NCBI GenBank assembly: GCA_025766275.1
Contig: JAFKAC010000005.1
Span: 620,001 to 684,000, forward strand
DNA: 64,000 nucleotides
Origin: Lactarius indigo
Taxonomy: Eukaryota; Basidiomycota; Agaricomycetes; Russulales; Russulaceae
Direction of reading: 5' to 3'
Positions 45,503 to 57,091 of this stretch are shown here, one piece after another (position 1 is the stretch's first letter; each line of letters opens with the position of its first letter). Below the pieces are notes generated by a model. The model was given only the letters and a program-made list of their open reading frames with translations, did not search any database and was not told where the DNA came from. Made by a program: the position numbers and the translations under genes.

Positions 45503-46315
45503 ATTAAAACATTGGCAAAAAATGTCAAGGCTCAGCAGTGCTTGTGATGCACAATGTGCACTGACTAAGGTCAAGATTCTGCTAAGTTGGAAAACACAGT
45601 GGCTAAGTGTGATCAATTGTTATAGCACAAGGTCAAAGCTTTGAAAATGGCTCCCACTTAAGAGAGACTTAGTCAAGGGGGTTAGAAGAAGAGACAGCAC
45701 TCAGATGGATGACAAGGCAATGATATTTGCTAAAGAGAGATAAAGACAAGTCTGAGTGGTACTAGGTTTTTGTCTATGGTTTATATAGAGTTCTGACATG
45801 AACATGACTAAGAGGTAGAAACATGTAGAATATGCTGGATGAGACATGAAACAGATATGAAACCAGTATCAGTCATCTGTGTATGAGTTGTGTAGAAGTA
45901 ATAGAAAAGAAGGAGAAGGAAGGAGAAAATAGTGGAATGTTCTGGTATGTTATGGGATTATGACAAAAAAGGTCTCTATCTATATGTATGAAAACTTCCA
46001 ATGATATATGTCTCCATTCTTCTGCTGTGTACAATAACTTTGTATGATATGCCTCTATACTTCTTCACTAACAAGAATATCAATCAAAGGAGGGTTGAAA
46101 ACCCTTATACTACTGCACAACCAGCTCAACAACAAATAAATAAAGAAGAGAAACTTGATAAATGTTGCATGCACTGAAAGTATTTTGGGAAGGGCCCCAC
46201 AGGGGCCCTTTCAAATTGCTAGTCTATATTATACATAAGGGCCAATACATTTTAAGACAAGAAGTAACTAGACTGGGGTTTGAACCCAGGCACTTTGAAT
46301 ATAAACCAGGGATTG
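45503..46315. other. Spacer with a GC-rich hairpin, no gene
   Basis: A 9-bp perfect inverted repeat AAGGGCCCC-ACA-GGGGCCCTT lies at 46190-46210. TATA-like GTTTATATAG at about 45779. TTTGAACCCAGG near 46280 resembles a tRNA box B but lacks a partner box A. GATTG (46311-46315) is the TSD of the next element. Confidence 0.5.
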
Positions 46316-46407
46316 TGTAACACCATCACGACATCAGCTCAACTTGAGCTTGGATAAGGTGACAACTACTCAGCTAAGCATGTTATACAATGTATGTTAT
46401 ACAATGT

Positions 46408-47016
46408 TGATGAACAGCACACAAGAAGAGCATACTCACAGTGACAAAGTGGACTGTGGTGAGATAGGCTAGGGTGGCTGGAAGGCAGCAACAGGGATGA
46501 AGTCAAGCAGGAGTGAAGCAGAAGTTGTCTGGCACACAGAGCAGTGAGGAACTGATAGTACAATTGAGGGAATAAGACATACCTGGCACACAGAGCAGTG
46601 AGGAACTGATGTGGACCAGGAGCGTACAAGCCTACTACTTATACTATACAGAGGAGTGACACTACTACAAGAGAAGTAACATAGGGTCACACAATACAAG
46701 GGACATTGTTCTACATGTGGGACAAAGGAGTGTGATAATGGAGAACAAGGAGCGCAAAACAAAGAGAGTCCAGACTAAGATGATATCATAGTGACATCAC
46801 AATAAAGATAACACTTAAAAGAGAACAAAGGAAGGAGTACAATGAGGAGTCCGGAATAGTCCATATGATGTCATTGTACAGTGATGTCATAGAAGTCCTA
46901 GATTGTACAGATCAAACCAAATCTAATCTAAAGCGGTCCTAATTAATCTACAGCAGTCCATATCTGTAAGTCTGGTCCGTTAGAGCCGCTAAGTGCGCAA
47001 GGGTCACTTATCAACA
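46408..47016 (-). mobile_element. Solo LTR of family B
   Basis: 609 bp, TSD AATGT at 46403-46407 and 47017-47021. Long form with duplicated CTGGCACACAGAGCAGTGAG. Confidence 0.93.
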
Positions 47017-47096
47017 AATGTATGGCACAAAGGCGCTTCTAGATACCAACAGATGCTAGAGACAAGACAGCAATGATCCTCTTAAGTGTTATGGTA

Positions 47097-48354
47097 TGGA
47101 CTTATTACATACTGTGGATGACTCATGGCCGGTTATGACTACGGCCTGATAGTAGTATTAGTCATGGACTCTTACATCGCATCAGTCAGCATAGTAGTTT
47201 GCATGTGATTGTGACTCATGTATGACTCATTCCTAGGATAGCTGTACTAGGGTTCGAGCTAGCTACACTATTGGTTACCTATTGTTCTAGCAGCACTTTA
47301 AAGCCCACGCGTATCTGTATAAGTAGTTGTCTCTGAAAACCAAGAGTCCCCATCTTGGTCTTCTTCAATCCACCTTCTTGACTCGTCATTTGTAGCGGTA
47401 TGACTTATTGTGTACAACTAGACCAAGTAAAGTGTTAGCGAACTGAACTGGTAACATGCTCAAGCCTAGCACGGAGACAAGTCACATGCTGAACATACAG
47501 TCACTGCGGAGAGTATGCACACTTGAAGTCTTTATTCAAGACTAAAGGCAAGGTGATCACACAGTGGCACGCTGAGTGGAGAACCAAGAGGACAAGTTAA
47601 TATTGGTGAAGAGAAAGGGAAGCACAAAGGAATGCGCACCTGAGTGGAGAACCAAGAGGACAAGTTGGTTCCACTCAGGACGCTACATAAGGGTTTATAT
47701 ACTGTGCTGCGGCTGAGTTCGAATTACTATAGAACCTTATTACTAAAGGTAAGTGTAACAGTAATGAGTCAGACGCTGACGCGTCGTGTCTAATAATAGC
47801 CTTATCTATTGTGCTGACTGATGCACAGTCATTAAGGCTGACAGAACAATGACGTGTCCTTATCTATGAGTCACAACCCTATGACAACATAGCCTAGAAC
47901 TATCTAGAACCTTCCCTGCTTATCGTCCAATAAGAAACCATTATACTAATGAGGAAGGTGACTTAGAGAGGTAACATCCAATAAGGAAGTTACTATCTCA
48001 GGGTCATGTGCTTGTGGGTGCACATGTTGGCATCACGTGACTAACCATATTTAGATGTTTGAATGCAACATTGGAGACTTATATTTGTACCAAATAAATC
48101 CATAAAAATATGGAAAAATAAGGCAAAAATAGAGCATCTGTGACATCATTTGTCTGCCTTAGTCTTCGACTAAGAGCACTTCCACTTCTATCCACCAAGG
48201 GATAGGACTTCTTCATCATAGCTGCAGTGTGTGCCAGTGTGCCCCTGATTCAGCTCACATTGGGTTGACACGTGATCCCCATTCACCTTATCTTTGCTAA
48301 GTCAATTACGCCTATTTCAAGTCCAAGTCAGACTAACGCCTGTGGAGTGTAACA
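47097..48354 (+). mobile_element. Solo LTR of family C with a family E LTR inside
   Basis: TGTTATGG...GTGTAACA, 498 bp without the insert; TSD TTAAG at 47092-47096 and 48355-48359. TATAAG at 47318, then 34 nt to ATCTTGGTCTTC at 47352. Confidence 0.92.
47391..48145 (-). mobile_element. Solo LTR of family E
   Basis: 755 bp, TGTAGCGG...CTGTGACA, TSD TCATT at 47386-47390 and 48146-48150. Removing it plus one TSD copy restores GACTCGTCATTTGTCTGCC as in the copy at 244-262. Confidence 0.94.
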
Positions 48355-48423
48355 TTAAGGATGCATTTGCGAAGTAAGGTGAAGAGAAGAGGAATACAAC
48401 AAGTGACAATTCAAGAAGACCAA

Positions 48424-48930
48424 TGTTACGCTCCACCGGCGTTAGTCCGACTTGGACCTAGAGTAGGCGTAATCGACTTAGCGAAGATAAGTGAATGGGG
48501 ACCACGTGTCAACCCAACACAAGCTGAACAGGGGCACTTCAGGCACACGCTGCAGCAAAAAGGTAAAGAAGAGTATCCCTCGGTGGATACAAGCGGAGGC
48601 ACACTTAGTCCGAGACTAAGGCAAGCGAAGACGAGTCAAGTGGTGGATAGAAGAAGACCAAGATGGGGACTCTTGGTCTTCTAAGATGACTACTTATACA
48701 GATACGCGCGGGCTTTAAAGCGCCGCTGGAATAGTAACTAACCAATAGCGTAACTAGCTCGAACCCTAGTACAGCTATCCTAGGAATGAGTCATACACGA
48801 GCTGCAATCACATGCGAACTACTATGCTGACTGATACGATGTAAGAGTCCATGACTAATGCTGATACCGGACCGTAGTCATAACCAGTCATGAGTCGTGT
48901 GTAATGAATCATCAAGTTCGTACCGTAACA
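48424..48930 (-). mobile_element. Solo LTR of family C
   Basis: 507 bp, TGTTACGCTCC...CCGTAACA, TSD ACCAA at 48419-48423 and 48931-48935. This copy keeps its CpGs and a perfect 11-bp hairpin with 7-nt loop at the predicted RNA start (about 48653-48681), so it looks young. It landed inside the equivalent hairpin arm of the A-type LTR. Confidence 0.93.
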
Positions 48931-49173
48931 ACCAAGATGGCATATCTTGGTCTTCCTCTGCTATCCTAAATACATCTTGAGAAGGGCTTTGAAGTGCTGT
49001 CTGTAAAGTGTCCAACAAGTCATGTAAGTAATGCAATTCTAATACTACTACTACTTGTATTAGGGTCAAGTCATCATATTCACCTCAAGTCCGTGACATA
49101 TTACGCCTTACCAAAGGAGTCACAACCCAAGTAGGTAAGTGTCCACATCAGAAGCATGAATTGTAACAGATTG

Positions 49174-49715
49174 CCACTGCACCACCTGGTCCTGGATTCT
49201 ATGAAGTGAATTGTAAATATAATGCAATTAGATAGTGTTGCAACTGACAATTAACTTAAGAAATGAAATAGCTAAACATTTGAAAATATTTAAGAAGACA
49301 GATCACCTTACAAGCCAGGGTGTTGATAAGAATGAATATATGATCTTGTAAGTACACTTAAGCCTTACAAAAATTATACAAGCCTTGTCTGAGATTTGAA
49401 CAAATTTAGAGGACATGTTGGGCCCTTGTAATGCATTTGAAGGTTTGAAGGACAAAGATGCCCTACTCTAATTGAAACTTTAAAGAGCACCCTCAATTCT
49501 TGTAATGGCTTTAGGGGCCCTCTTCTCATCCTTGTATTGGAATTAAAGACCATTTAATGCCTAAGGACCCTTTAGATGGTTTACAAGAATTTTGAGCCTT
49601 TTAATATAAACTCAATACTTTAGTTGTTAATTGCAAGGTCTTATGATATAGTGTGAGCCTTGTTCTAAATTTATTTAACTAAATGCTTTCTAATGATTTT
49701 ACCTTTTTTGTGATG
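49174..49715. other. AT-rich spacer, no gene
   Basis: Nothing recognised apart from short AT-rich runs. Confidence 0.45.
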
Positions 49716-49890
49716 TGTAACTAGCTTGAACTCTAGTACAGCCTAGGAATGAGTTATACAGAGACCACAATCACATGTTAGTACTACTGTGCTAACTGAT
49801 ACATGAATAAGTTTATAAATAATCAAAGATGCCATAGTCATAACCAGTGAGTTACCAAGTAAACAAGCAGTCTGAAGTTCAAACCATAGC
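49716..49890 (-). mobile_element. Degenerate fragment of a family C LTR
   Basis: GTAACTAGCTTGAACTCTAG and CATAGTCATAACCAGT align with 48762-48925 of the young C copy; most CpGs are lost. Confidence 0.75.
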
Positions 49891-50442
49891 AGTCATAGAT
49901 GGGGTAATTGAGATTATCACATATGATGTAGTGATGGTAAAAATAACTATGGCAGCTGTGGACCCTGTTGTGGTGTCTTTATAAAAGAGGAAATTACAAG
50001 TCTGATGAAGAAGAGAAAAACCACAATGTGGATGAGTATAGGGATAGATATGATCACTACCAGCATATATCACCTCACCATACCCTTATAGAGATTGTGC
50101 AAGACCCAGGCACACTCTAGGGGGTCCTTTTGCTTCTTAGAGGCTTTAAGGTATTCCTGGGTGCTGCCTTGGACAATCCTGGCAGCTACCTCAACTCTGA
50201 AAGTTAAAACTAGGCCAGTGACCCAAAGTGTGATCATAACTGCATTAGGTTTTGAGATCAAGTTCACAAGACCAAGAATGAGGAAAGATGTCAGGCTACA
50301 GCAAGCAGACTGGTCTAGTAAGCCAGGTGTCAGCCCTAGTCAAAATGAGTCTAGGCAGAAATGTATAAAGGGTGGTACTTTCTTTAAAATCTCATCCCAT
50401 TTCTTAACTAAGGCCTTTTCACAGCTCTGGGTCTTGAGGTTG
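49891..50442. other. Spacer, no supported gene
   Basis: A plus frame (50095-50505) runs into the next LTR and has no recognisable domain, so it is not called. Confidence 0.4.
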
Positions 50443-51735
50443 TTGATAAGTGACCTGTGTGCACTTAGTGGCTTAGATGTACACATAGATAATGGACTGC
50501 TTTAGATAAGATATATTGAACTTATATAGATTAAATTATATGTATGATCTTTATAATCTCAAACTTTCTTATCTATGACATCACTGTACAGTGACATTAT
50601 GGACTCCTCTGAACTATCTATTGTACTATATTCTTGCATTTTCTTCTTTGTTCTATCCTTATTGTAATGTCACTTTGATATTATAGTTGTCTGAACTTTT
50701 CTTGTTCTTATTGCCTTGTTCTCTAGAACAATACACTTCTTTATCTATTTGTAGAACAATGCTCCTTGTATTGTGTGAACCAGTGTTACTTATATTGTAC
50801 CAAGTGTCACCCCTCTGTAAAGCATAAGTAGAGTACTCTATACACACTGATAGCACAGATAATAGAACTGTGGTATCAGGGCATACATGGTACACTATGT
50901 ATACTATACAGGAGAATGACACTGGTACAACAAAAGTGACATGTGGTCACAGAATATAAGGTGCATTGTTCTACATGCAGTACAAGGGAATGTATGAAAG
51001 AAGTGTTGATAAGTGACCCACACACACTTAGCAGCTCAAAGGACTAGTAGATAATGGACTACTTTAGATTAGATTAGTGTTGATCTGTACAATCTCAGAC
51101 TTTGGTTATCTATAACACTGTACAATGACATCATATGGACAACTCTGGACTTCTCATTGTACCACACCTTCTTGTACTTTCCTTTTGTTCTATTCTTATT
51201 ACAGTGTCACTGAGATCATTCTTGTCTTGACTCTTATTGTTTTCCTTACCTTGTTCCTAGAACAGCCCATTTCATTGTGTTGTTGTAGAACAAATGTGTC
51301 TCGTATTCTGTGACCTAGTGTTACTTGTGTTGTACCAGTGCCACCTCCTGTAAAAGTATAAGGATAGCACTCTGTATACACACCCTGGTCCACATCAGTT
51401 CTAACTCTGCTGTGTGCCAGACTTTACCTCTGCTTTACTTGCAATATCTATCTCTATTGCTTTACTACTATACCAGTTGCAGCCTTATCTCACCAGTCTT
51501 CTATCAGTCACTGTGAGTATGCACTCTCCTCTTGCTATTCATCAAGGAAAACAAGGTGATAAGAACAAAGAGAACCCTGACCAAGATGATATCACAATGA
51601 CATCACAATAAAGATAGAACAAAGGAAAGTACAAAAACATAGATAGTACAATACCAACTCCAGAGGAGTCCATATGATGTCATTCTATAATGGTGTCATA
51701 GATAAGAAGAAGTCCAAGATTGTACACAATGCCTC
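50443..51735. mobile_element. Cluster of degenerate family B LTRs in both orientations
   Basis: Sense LTR start TGTTGATAAGTGACC at 50443, truncated about 50855; an antisense copy from about 50856 to 51735 (GACACTGGTACAAC, GATATCACAATGACATCACAA). Inside the latter is a complete sense copy 51004-51544 (TGTTGATAAG...CTATTCATCA) with similar, not identical, flanks AGAAG/AGGAA. These copies are more diverged than the TSD-bearing B LTRs. Confidence 0.72.
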
Positions 51736-51956
51736 TTGGCAGGGTCAAGGTGTGACAATGGATTGGGGGATGGATACCCATCCATTGGTGGCTGGTGGAA
51801 ATTGTTGGAGGACAGCTTGTAGCTCAGCTGTGGTGATAGAGCCTTCATGGGTTATTGGCTCAGCCATGGCAATGACAGTGAAGATGATAGGGTTGGCAAT
51901 GGCAGGAACAGTGGTAGAGACATTGGAAGGTGTCATGAGAGGATTGTGTTGAGGGG
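51736..51956. other. Short unassigned segment
   Basis: A small plus frame (51674-51952) overlaps a decayed LTR end and is not supported as a gene. Confidence 0.35.
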
Positions 51957-52078
51957 ATGAATGATGAATAGCAAGCTAGCAGAGCCAATACCCACAGTGA
52001 AGAAGTTGCTGTGGTGAGATACACTACTACAAGGGATGTTACATAGACTCATAGAATACAAGGAGTGTTTTTCTACAT
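51957..52078 (-). mobile_element. Family B LTR fragment cut by the pogo element
   Basis: GATGAATAGCAAGC... to TTTTTCTACATA, where other B copies continue CAGGACAAAAGG. The pogo end CAGTTGGACC starts right after the TA. Confidence 0.7.
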
Positions 52079-52397
52079 ACAGTTGGACCCCTCATAACCC
52101 ATAGTGTTGATAACCCATAACCCCTCATACCCCATAGAAAAGTGAGTCCACCAAATTGGTGGGCAGGGATTTGCACACCATAACCCATAGGTACATCAAA
52201 CTCCATACCCCATAGCCCTTCACCAGCAAAAACCCATAGTTGTGAATCAGGTTAGTGTTGTACTGCAGTCTAGTTTAGTCAAATGTCAATGGCAATTACA
52301 CAAACCTGGTTTGGGAACTTTAGGATGGTGGTCACTCACTGGCAAATGACTTGGAAAAGTTGAACACTTTTGTTGCTGTCTTAAAACTTCACCTCAC

Positions 52398-54770
52398 ATG
52401 TCTCGAAATCCACTTGGAATCCTCAAGAGAGGCTTTACTGAGTTGACAGGGAAGATCAAGGATAGGAAGGACAAACTTAATGCAAAGCTGTCCTGGGGTG
52501 AAGCCATTTTCCCATCTGATGAGCAGTGGCTGGACAACGAAGGAAACACTGTTGATGAGCATCACATTCTGGAGGTACTGGAGTCAGCCCCAGACTATGA
52601 GAGGGCAGTTGCTGAGTTGGACAACAATGGAAAGGCAATTGTGAACAAGCTAAGGGAATGGGCAGGTACATCAACTAAGGTGGCTGGAAACAAACAGAAA
52701 CATATGCACCCTTTGCATGCCACAGGATAATCAGTCACTTATAATTTCTATCTAAGGCCCAGATCCTGAGAAGGAGAAGGACCTGGAGAACAGAAACCAA
52801 AAAAAAGACACCATCAGCCCCTGTTTTCACAAAGAAAGAGAGTGCAACTCTTGCTCAACAGATAGAAATCCTTGACTGGCACCATAAGAATGGCAGAAAC
52901 CAATCTGTGACTGCTTGGAACTTTGGACCCCTCTATCCAAACCTTCAAATAAAGCAGCCACTGATATCTTCCTGGCTTAAAGATGAGGCAAAGTGGTGTG
53001 AGCAATGGCAAGAGAGCAACCACCAAAGTGACCAGGTGGCCAAGTGAACTTGGCAAACTGAACACCCTGAGGTTTCAGAAATGATGGGCCTCTGGGTTTC
53101 CAAAGCAATGGCAGATGGGATCCTGTTAACAGGGGAGGTTCTTCACCAAAAATGGATCACTTTTGCCAATCTAGCTGGAGTTGTTACACCCTAGCAGGGG
53201 CGTGGGTTCTAGAGGTTCTGAATCACACAAGTATCAAGCGAAGACCTCTGTTGTCTTATTGCTATGGAATACAAGTGGCAAAAGTGTGGCACAAGGTGCA
53301 GCACTACTCTGTAATGTAGGACTCCTCATCCAAAGTGTCTAACACTTCTCTACACTTGATCTTGCTGGTGCACAGAGTATAACAGGTGTGACACGTTGAT
53401 GTAGTTCAACTGCAAAGACTTCAAAGTGTCTGAGTTAGGGACTGAGGTAGGGGATGCACAAGAAGAGAGGGATAAGACAGGGTCACACTAAAGTACGGAG
53501 GCAAGGTTGCTAGATTGCAAACGAAGCCAAGTCTGGCTTCCTACGGTCTATGGTACAGGTTTATATAGGGCAGGGTTCCAAACAACATGAACACAAGTCC
53601 ACACAATGTCAAAGAGACTAAACGGAGCAAGCAGAAGTTCGGATCAAGAGAAACAACGCCATGTGGCTGAGGTCTGAAGTGTCGGATCATAACAGGAGTC
53701 CTGGAAGATGAGAGAATCAAATTGAGCAATGGCCGGTTGGCACACTTCAAGGAAAGAAATGGCCTACAGGAAATCAAGAGACATGGGGAAGCAGCCTCAG
53801 CAAAGCCAGAAACAGTGGAGCATGAGAGGAGCTGGATTCAAGACTTAATTCAAGAGGCTGGATACAAGCCACACAACATCTACAACATGGATGAAACTGG
53901 GCTTTTCTATGTGGTATGTGTCAATCTGAATACTCCCATGTCTCAGCTGATTTTGGCCTATAGAATGGCACCAGAAAAGGGCCTCTCTGATTGTCGACAG
54001 GCAGGAGTTAAAAAAAAGAAGAACAGATTAATATATGTCTTTACAGTAAATGCCAATGGGTCTGAGAAACTTCCAGCTTTTATCATTGGAAAAGCAGCAT
54101 GCCCAAGAGCATTTCAAAAAAAGTCAGGCACACAATTGTGCTTTTATTACCAGAGCAATGCAACAGCCTGGATGACTGCTCAGCTGTATCAAGACTGGAT
54201 TTAACAATGGGATTGGGAACTCCAAGTAAAGAATTGAAAAGTTCTGCTTCTCTAAGACAATTTCTCTGGTCATATTGTTCCCCCCAATCTCCAGAACATC
54301 CAAGTTGAAAACTTTGTGGCAAATCTTACATCATACATTCAACCTCTTGACCAAGGCATAATTCAATGCTTCAAAGCTCATTACTGGGCTCAGTTCTTCC
54401 AACAGGCTGTCCATCAATATGACGATGGCATAACTCCTGCTAATATCTATGACATTAATCAGCTTGAAGCAATGAGGATGGCCGAATCTGCATGGCACAG
54501 CATTGACACAACAACCATCTGAAATTTCTGGGAGAAAGCAGGGATTTTGCCCAAAACTGAAGCCTTTTCAGCTCACATAGCCAAGCTGTCAATCCCCATC
54601 TCTACCCTCTTACATGGTTCAATCACCCAAACAGATCCTATTTCTCATGTGGTGAAGCAAATTGAGTCAGCCCTTAATGATTTGGTTTCAAGAGGGGCAC
54701 TTCAAGAAGTGAACAGAATGGATATTGACTCCTTGCTCAATCCAGCTGGCGATCTCATGTCTTGACAGAG
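52398..54770 (+). pseudogene. pogo/Tigger transposase, broken
   Basis: The N-terminal part MSRNPLGILKRGFTELTGKI to KLREWAGTS is of unknown fold. The CENP-B-like DNA-binding region follows: SATLAQQIEILDWHHKNGRN, PLISSWLKDEAKWCEQW, and MGLWVSKAMADGILLTGEVL, HQKWITFANLAGV. The H LTR interrupts here, then RLAHFKERNGLQEIKRHGEA. DDE_1 catalytic blocks: YNMDETGLFY (first D), a GTATGT...TATAG intron at about 53914-53964, GSEKLPAFIIGKAACPR, DNFSGHIVPP (second D, after a stop) and SYIQPLDQGIIQCFKAHY. Stops at 53048, 54202, 54232, 54253 and 54520 inactivate it. Confidence 0.87.
53182..53694 (-). mobile_element. Solo LTR of family H in the pogo transposase
   Basis: 513 bp, TGTTACACCC...ATCATAACA, TSD GGAGT at 53177-53181 and 53695-53699. 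Confidence 0.93.
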
Positions 54771-55189
54771 GCAACTGATGTAGACATTTATCAGGCAGTA
54801 CTGGATGCATGAAAACATCAAGAAGAATGGAGGAGATGATGTGGATGAAGATGGCCCCATTAAACCTTGTCCGGCCCAGGGCAATATTCTCTAGGCCATA
54901 TTGACCATCAGCGAATGCCTACCCTATCAGAATGACCCCCTTGCACACCAACTTGAGACACTCTTGGCCACATTTTCCAGAAAGCTCCACATAGATGAAA
55001 CCAACAACATGAAGAACACAGTGCTGACTGACTTTTATAGAATTCGTAGTACAGACTTGGACTAGTTACTTGATCACAAAAATATTTCATTCCCAACCCT
55101 AATTTACATCATTTCTCATAACCCATGACCCCTCATAACGAGCCCATGACGCAGATTTGGGTCATTGTACTCGGCAGAGCCCACGTGAC

Positions 55190-55900
55190 AATTTCACGAG
55201 CGCATCGGCAAAGCCCACGTGGGCCCATTGTGTGACTTAAGCGCATATAGATGTATGGGCCCATGAATATGTATTCTGTATAGGCATCGTATGGGCCAAC
55301 CAAACACATATAGGGAAACTGCACAAGGTCCATGTATAGGCCCAGGACAAATGGGGGGTATCTGGCAATGAGCTTGTATTGGCCCAGAATTAAATTGCAA
55401 TGTCATTGACAATATACACGTATGGGCCCATAGGACTGGCATTTGCTGCTGCCGATGCAATTGTAATGGCCCAGGGCAAGCAGGAAAGCTGCCGAACAAG
55501 AGCTTTGTGTAGGCCGACGATGTGCACATAAGACCAAGCTTGTGCTGTTGCCGATGATATTGTGATGGCCCATAGCAGGTGGCGACAGCTGCCGAACATG
55601 TATCTCGTGTGGGCCCATGACAGCCATGTGTATATTCTGCCAACTAGCTTGTATTGGCCTACGATGGTCACTTGTATATTCTGCCGATGAGCTCGCATTG
55701 GCCCAATTCAACCTATCATGTATCTGACAATATACATGTCTGGGCCCATAGGAAGGCATTTGTGCTACTGCCAATTAGCTCGTAATGGCCCACAGTAGGT
55801 AGCGACGGCTGCCGAACATATATCTCGTGTGGGCCCATAATCGGCATGTATGATTGATGCTGATGAACCTGATTACACTCGCAATAGCCACAGGGTCTAC
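55190..55900. repeat. Imperfect repeat block with GGGCCCAT and CTGCCGA
   Basis: Segments such as TATCTCGTGTGGGCCCAT (55607 and 55823), TATATTCTGCC (55630 and 55676) and AGGTAGCGACGGCTGCCGAA-like stretches recur. It is possibly the subterminal part of the KDZ element. Confidence 0.65.
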
Positions 55901-55911
55901 TTGAACTATAG

Positions 55912-57091
55912 TTATGGCATGAGATCATAGCTCTTTCCATCATACATGGTATTTAGAGTCTTCTGGCCGTCATGAAGCTGCACAATTTCCTGCCGAAGCA
56001 TCTCAAGGACCCTCTCATGTGTCTCACATCTCGATTTCAGGTCCTCAATCATCTTGTCTTGCCCCTTGCATCTACTTTTCAGAGCCTGGACCTCTTTTTC
56101 TAGGTCTCTGACGACACTATTGTTGTCTTCGCCTCGAACTGACAGTATGCACGATGAGTGTAAAACCAGATGTAAACTTCAGTGAACACACATGAGATTG
56201 CTGGCTCATTGCCTTCCTCCCTGCTTTCATCGGCGTTCTCTTCTTGGGGCGAAGGCTTGTCCTTTATAAACACTGTCTTGGACTGCTTCCCCTCGTCCCT
56301 GACATTTGGCCCATCTCCCTTTGGCGGGTTTGTGTGCTTAGCCATCTTACCCTTGGCTTTATCTCGTAGCCTAGCTACCTTTGAACTACAGGTATTTGGA
56401 GTGTCGTGTAGAACCTGCAGGAATAATAGATCTTGGATCTTTGGGCCAGCTTTATGTTTCAATCCAATCACTTACATTTCCATTATCTTGTCTCTTTGGC
56501 ATAGTACCGGTGATTGCTTTAGTACAGTCATCGGCAGCTTTCTGTTTTTCTGCCGATCTTGTGACAATTTCTTCGGCAGCAATTTTATTTCTCAGTGCAT
56601 CTGTGGGATAAAATATGGGACTCACTCCGAAGACCGCCACCAGCAGCACACTGCTGCTTCTTCCCATTGCTAGGAATAGTGACTATTGAATGGTCAACCT
56701 CTGTTGAATCGTCTTGAGGTTCAGGTGCCATAGATTCCAGAACGGAAGCTGCCAACGGGATACTCATTGCTACATTGCTTACCATCGCCGAACCTTCTTG
56801 AAGCTTAGGTACCATACATTCGCCACAGGAAGCTGCCGATGTAAGTAGAGACCCATGAACATCAGAGAACAGTACCGTACCATTTTGACCAGGTAGATGT
56901 ATGTCCAGCGGTGGAAGATCTTTGGGTGAAGTATAATAGTTGCTACTTAACACCTTTGGATTATCCTCAGAGACAGCTCTCATGTTCAGGGAGGTTTCAG
57001 ACTCGTTGAACATCAAAGCAAGGCTCAATAGGAGTGGGTGAACACGGGGAGGTGTGGGACTTCTTGTATTCGCATCAACAAAATAGTTCAT
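55912..57091 (-). CDS. Hypothetical coiled-coil protein, spliced, next to KDZ
   Basis: Starts MNYFVDANTRSPTPPRVHPL; the first exon (57091 to about 56660) is serine/leucine-rich without a known domain. An acceptor TTATCCCACAG leads to ALRNKIAAEEIVTRSAEKQK and ITGTMPKRQDNGN. A GTAAGT...CTGCAG intron (about 56475-56417) leads to a lysine-rich exon (VARLRDKAKGKMAKHTNPPK, EENADESREEGNEP). A last intron (about 56188-56139) keeps frame into RDLEKEVQALKSRCKGQDKM and VLEMLRQEIVQLHDGQKTL, a clear coiled coil, stop at 55912. The first intron boundary is ambiguous (25 or 40 nt both keep frame). Function unknown. Confidence 0.55.

Larger units (their letters stand above)
46316..49168 (-). mobile_element. 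Solo LTR of the A/O family with three later insertions
   Basis: TGTAACACC...TTGTAACA with TSD GATTG (46311-46315, 49169-49173). 464 bp remain after removing the B LTR and two C LTRs with their TSDs, close to the 443-448 bp of A and O. The ATATCTTGGTCTTC hairpin arm is at 48947-48960. Confidence 0.92.
52079..55129 (+). mobile_element. pogo/Tigger-type Tc1-mariner transposon, right end lost
   Basis: The left end CAGTTGGACCCCTCATAACC follows TA, the target used by this superfamily. The subterminal region repeats CATAACCCATA/ACCCCTCATA motifs (52090-52225). Similar direct motifs occur at 55098-55130, but no inverted terminal copy was found, so the right terminus is missing or diverged. It encodes a broken DDE_1 transposase and carries a family H LTR. 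Confidence 0.8.

Noticed and set aside
46270..46290. tRNA-like box B (TTTGAACCCAGG)
   Set aside because: No matching box A, no cloverleaf, no A-tail or TSD could be found around it.
55098..55130. Right terminal inverted repeat of the pogo element
   Set aside because: The CATAACCCAT motifs there are in the same orientation as those at the left end, so they are subterminal-type repeats and not an inverted terminus.
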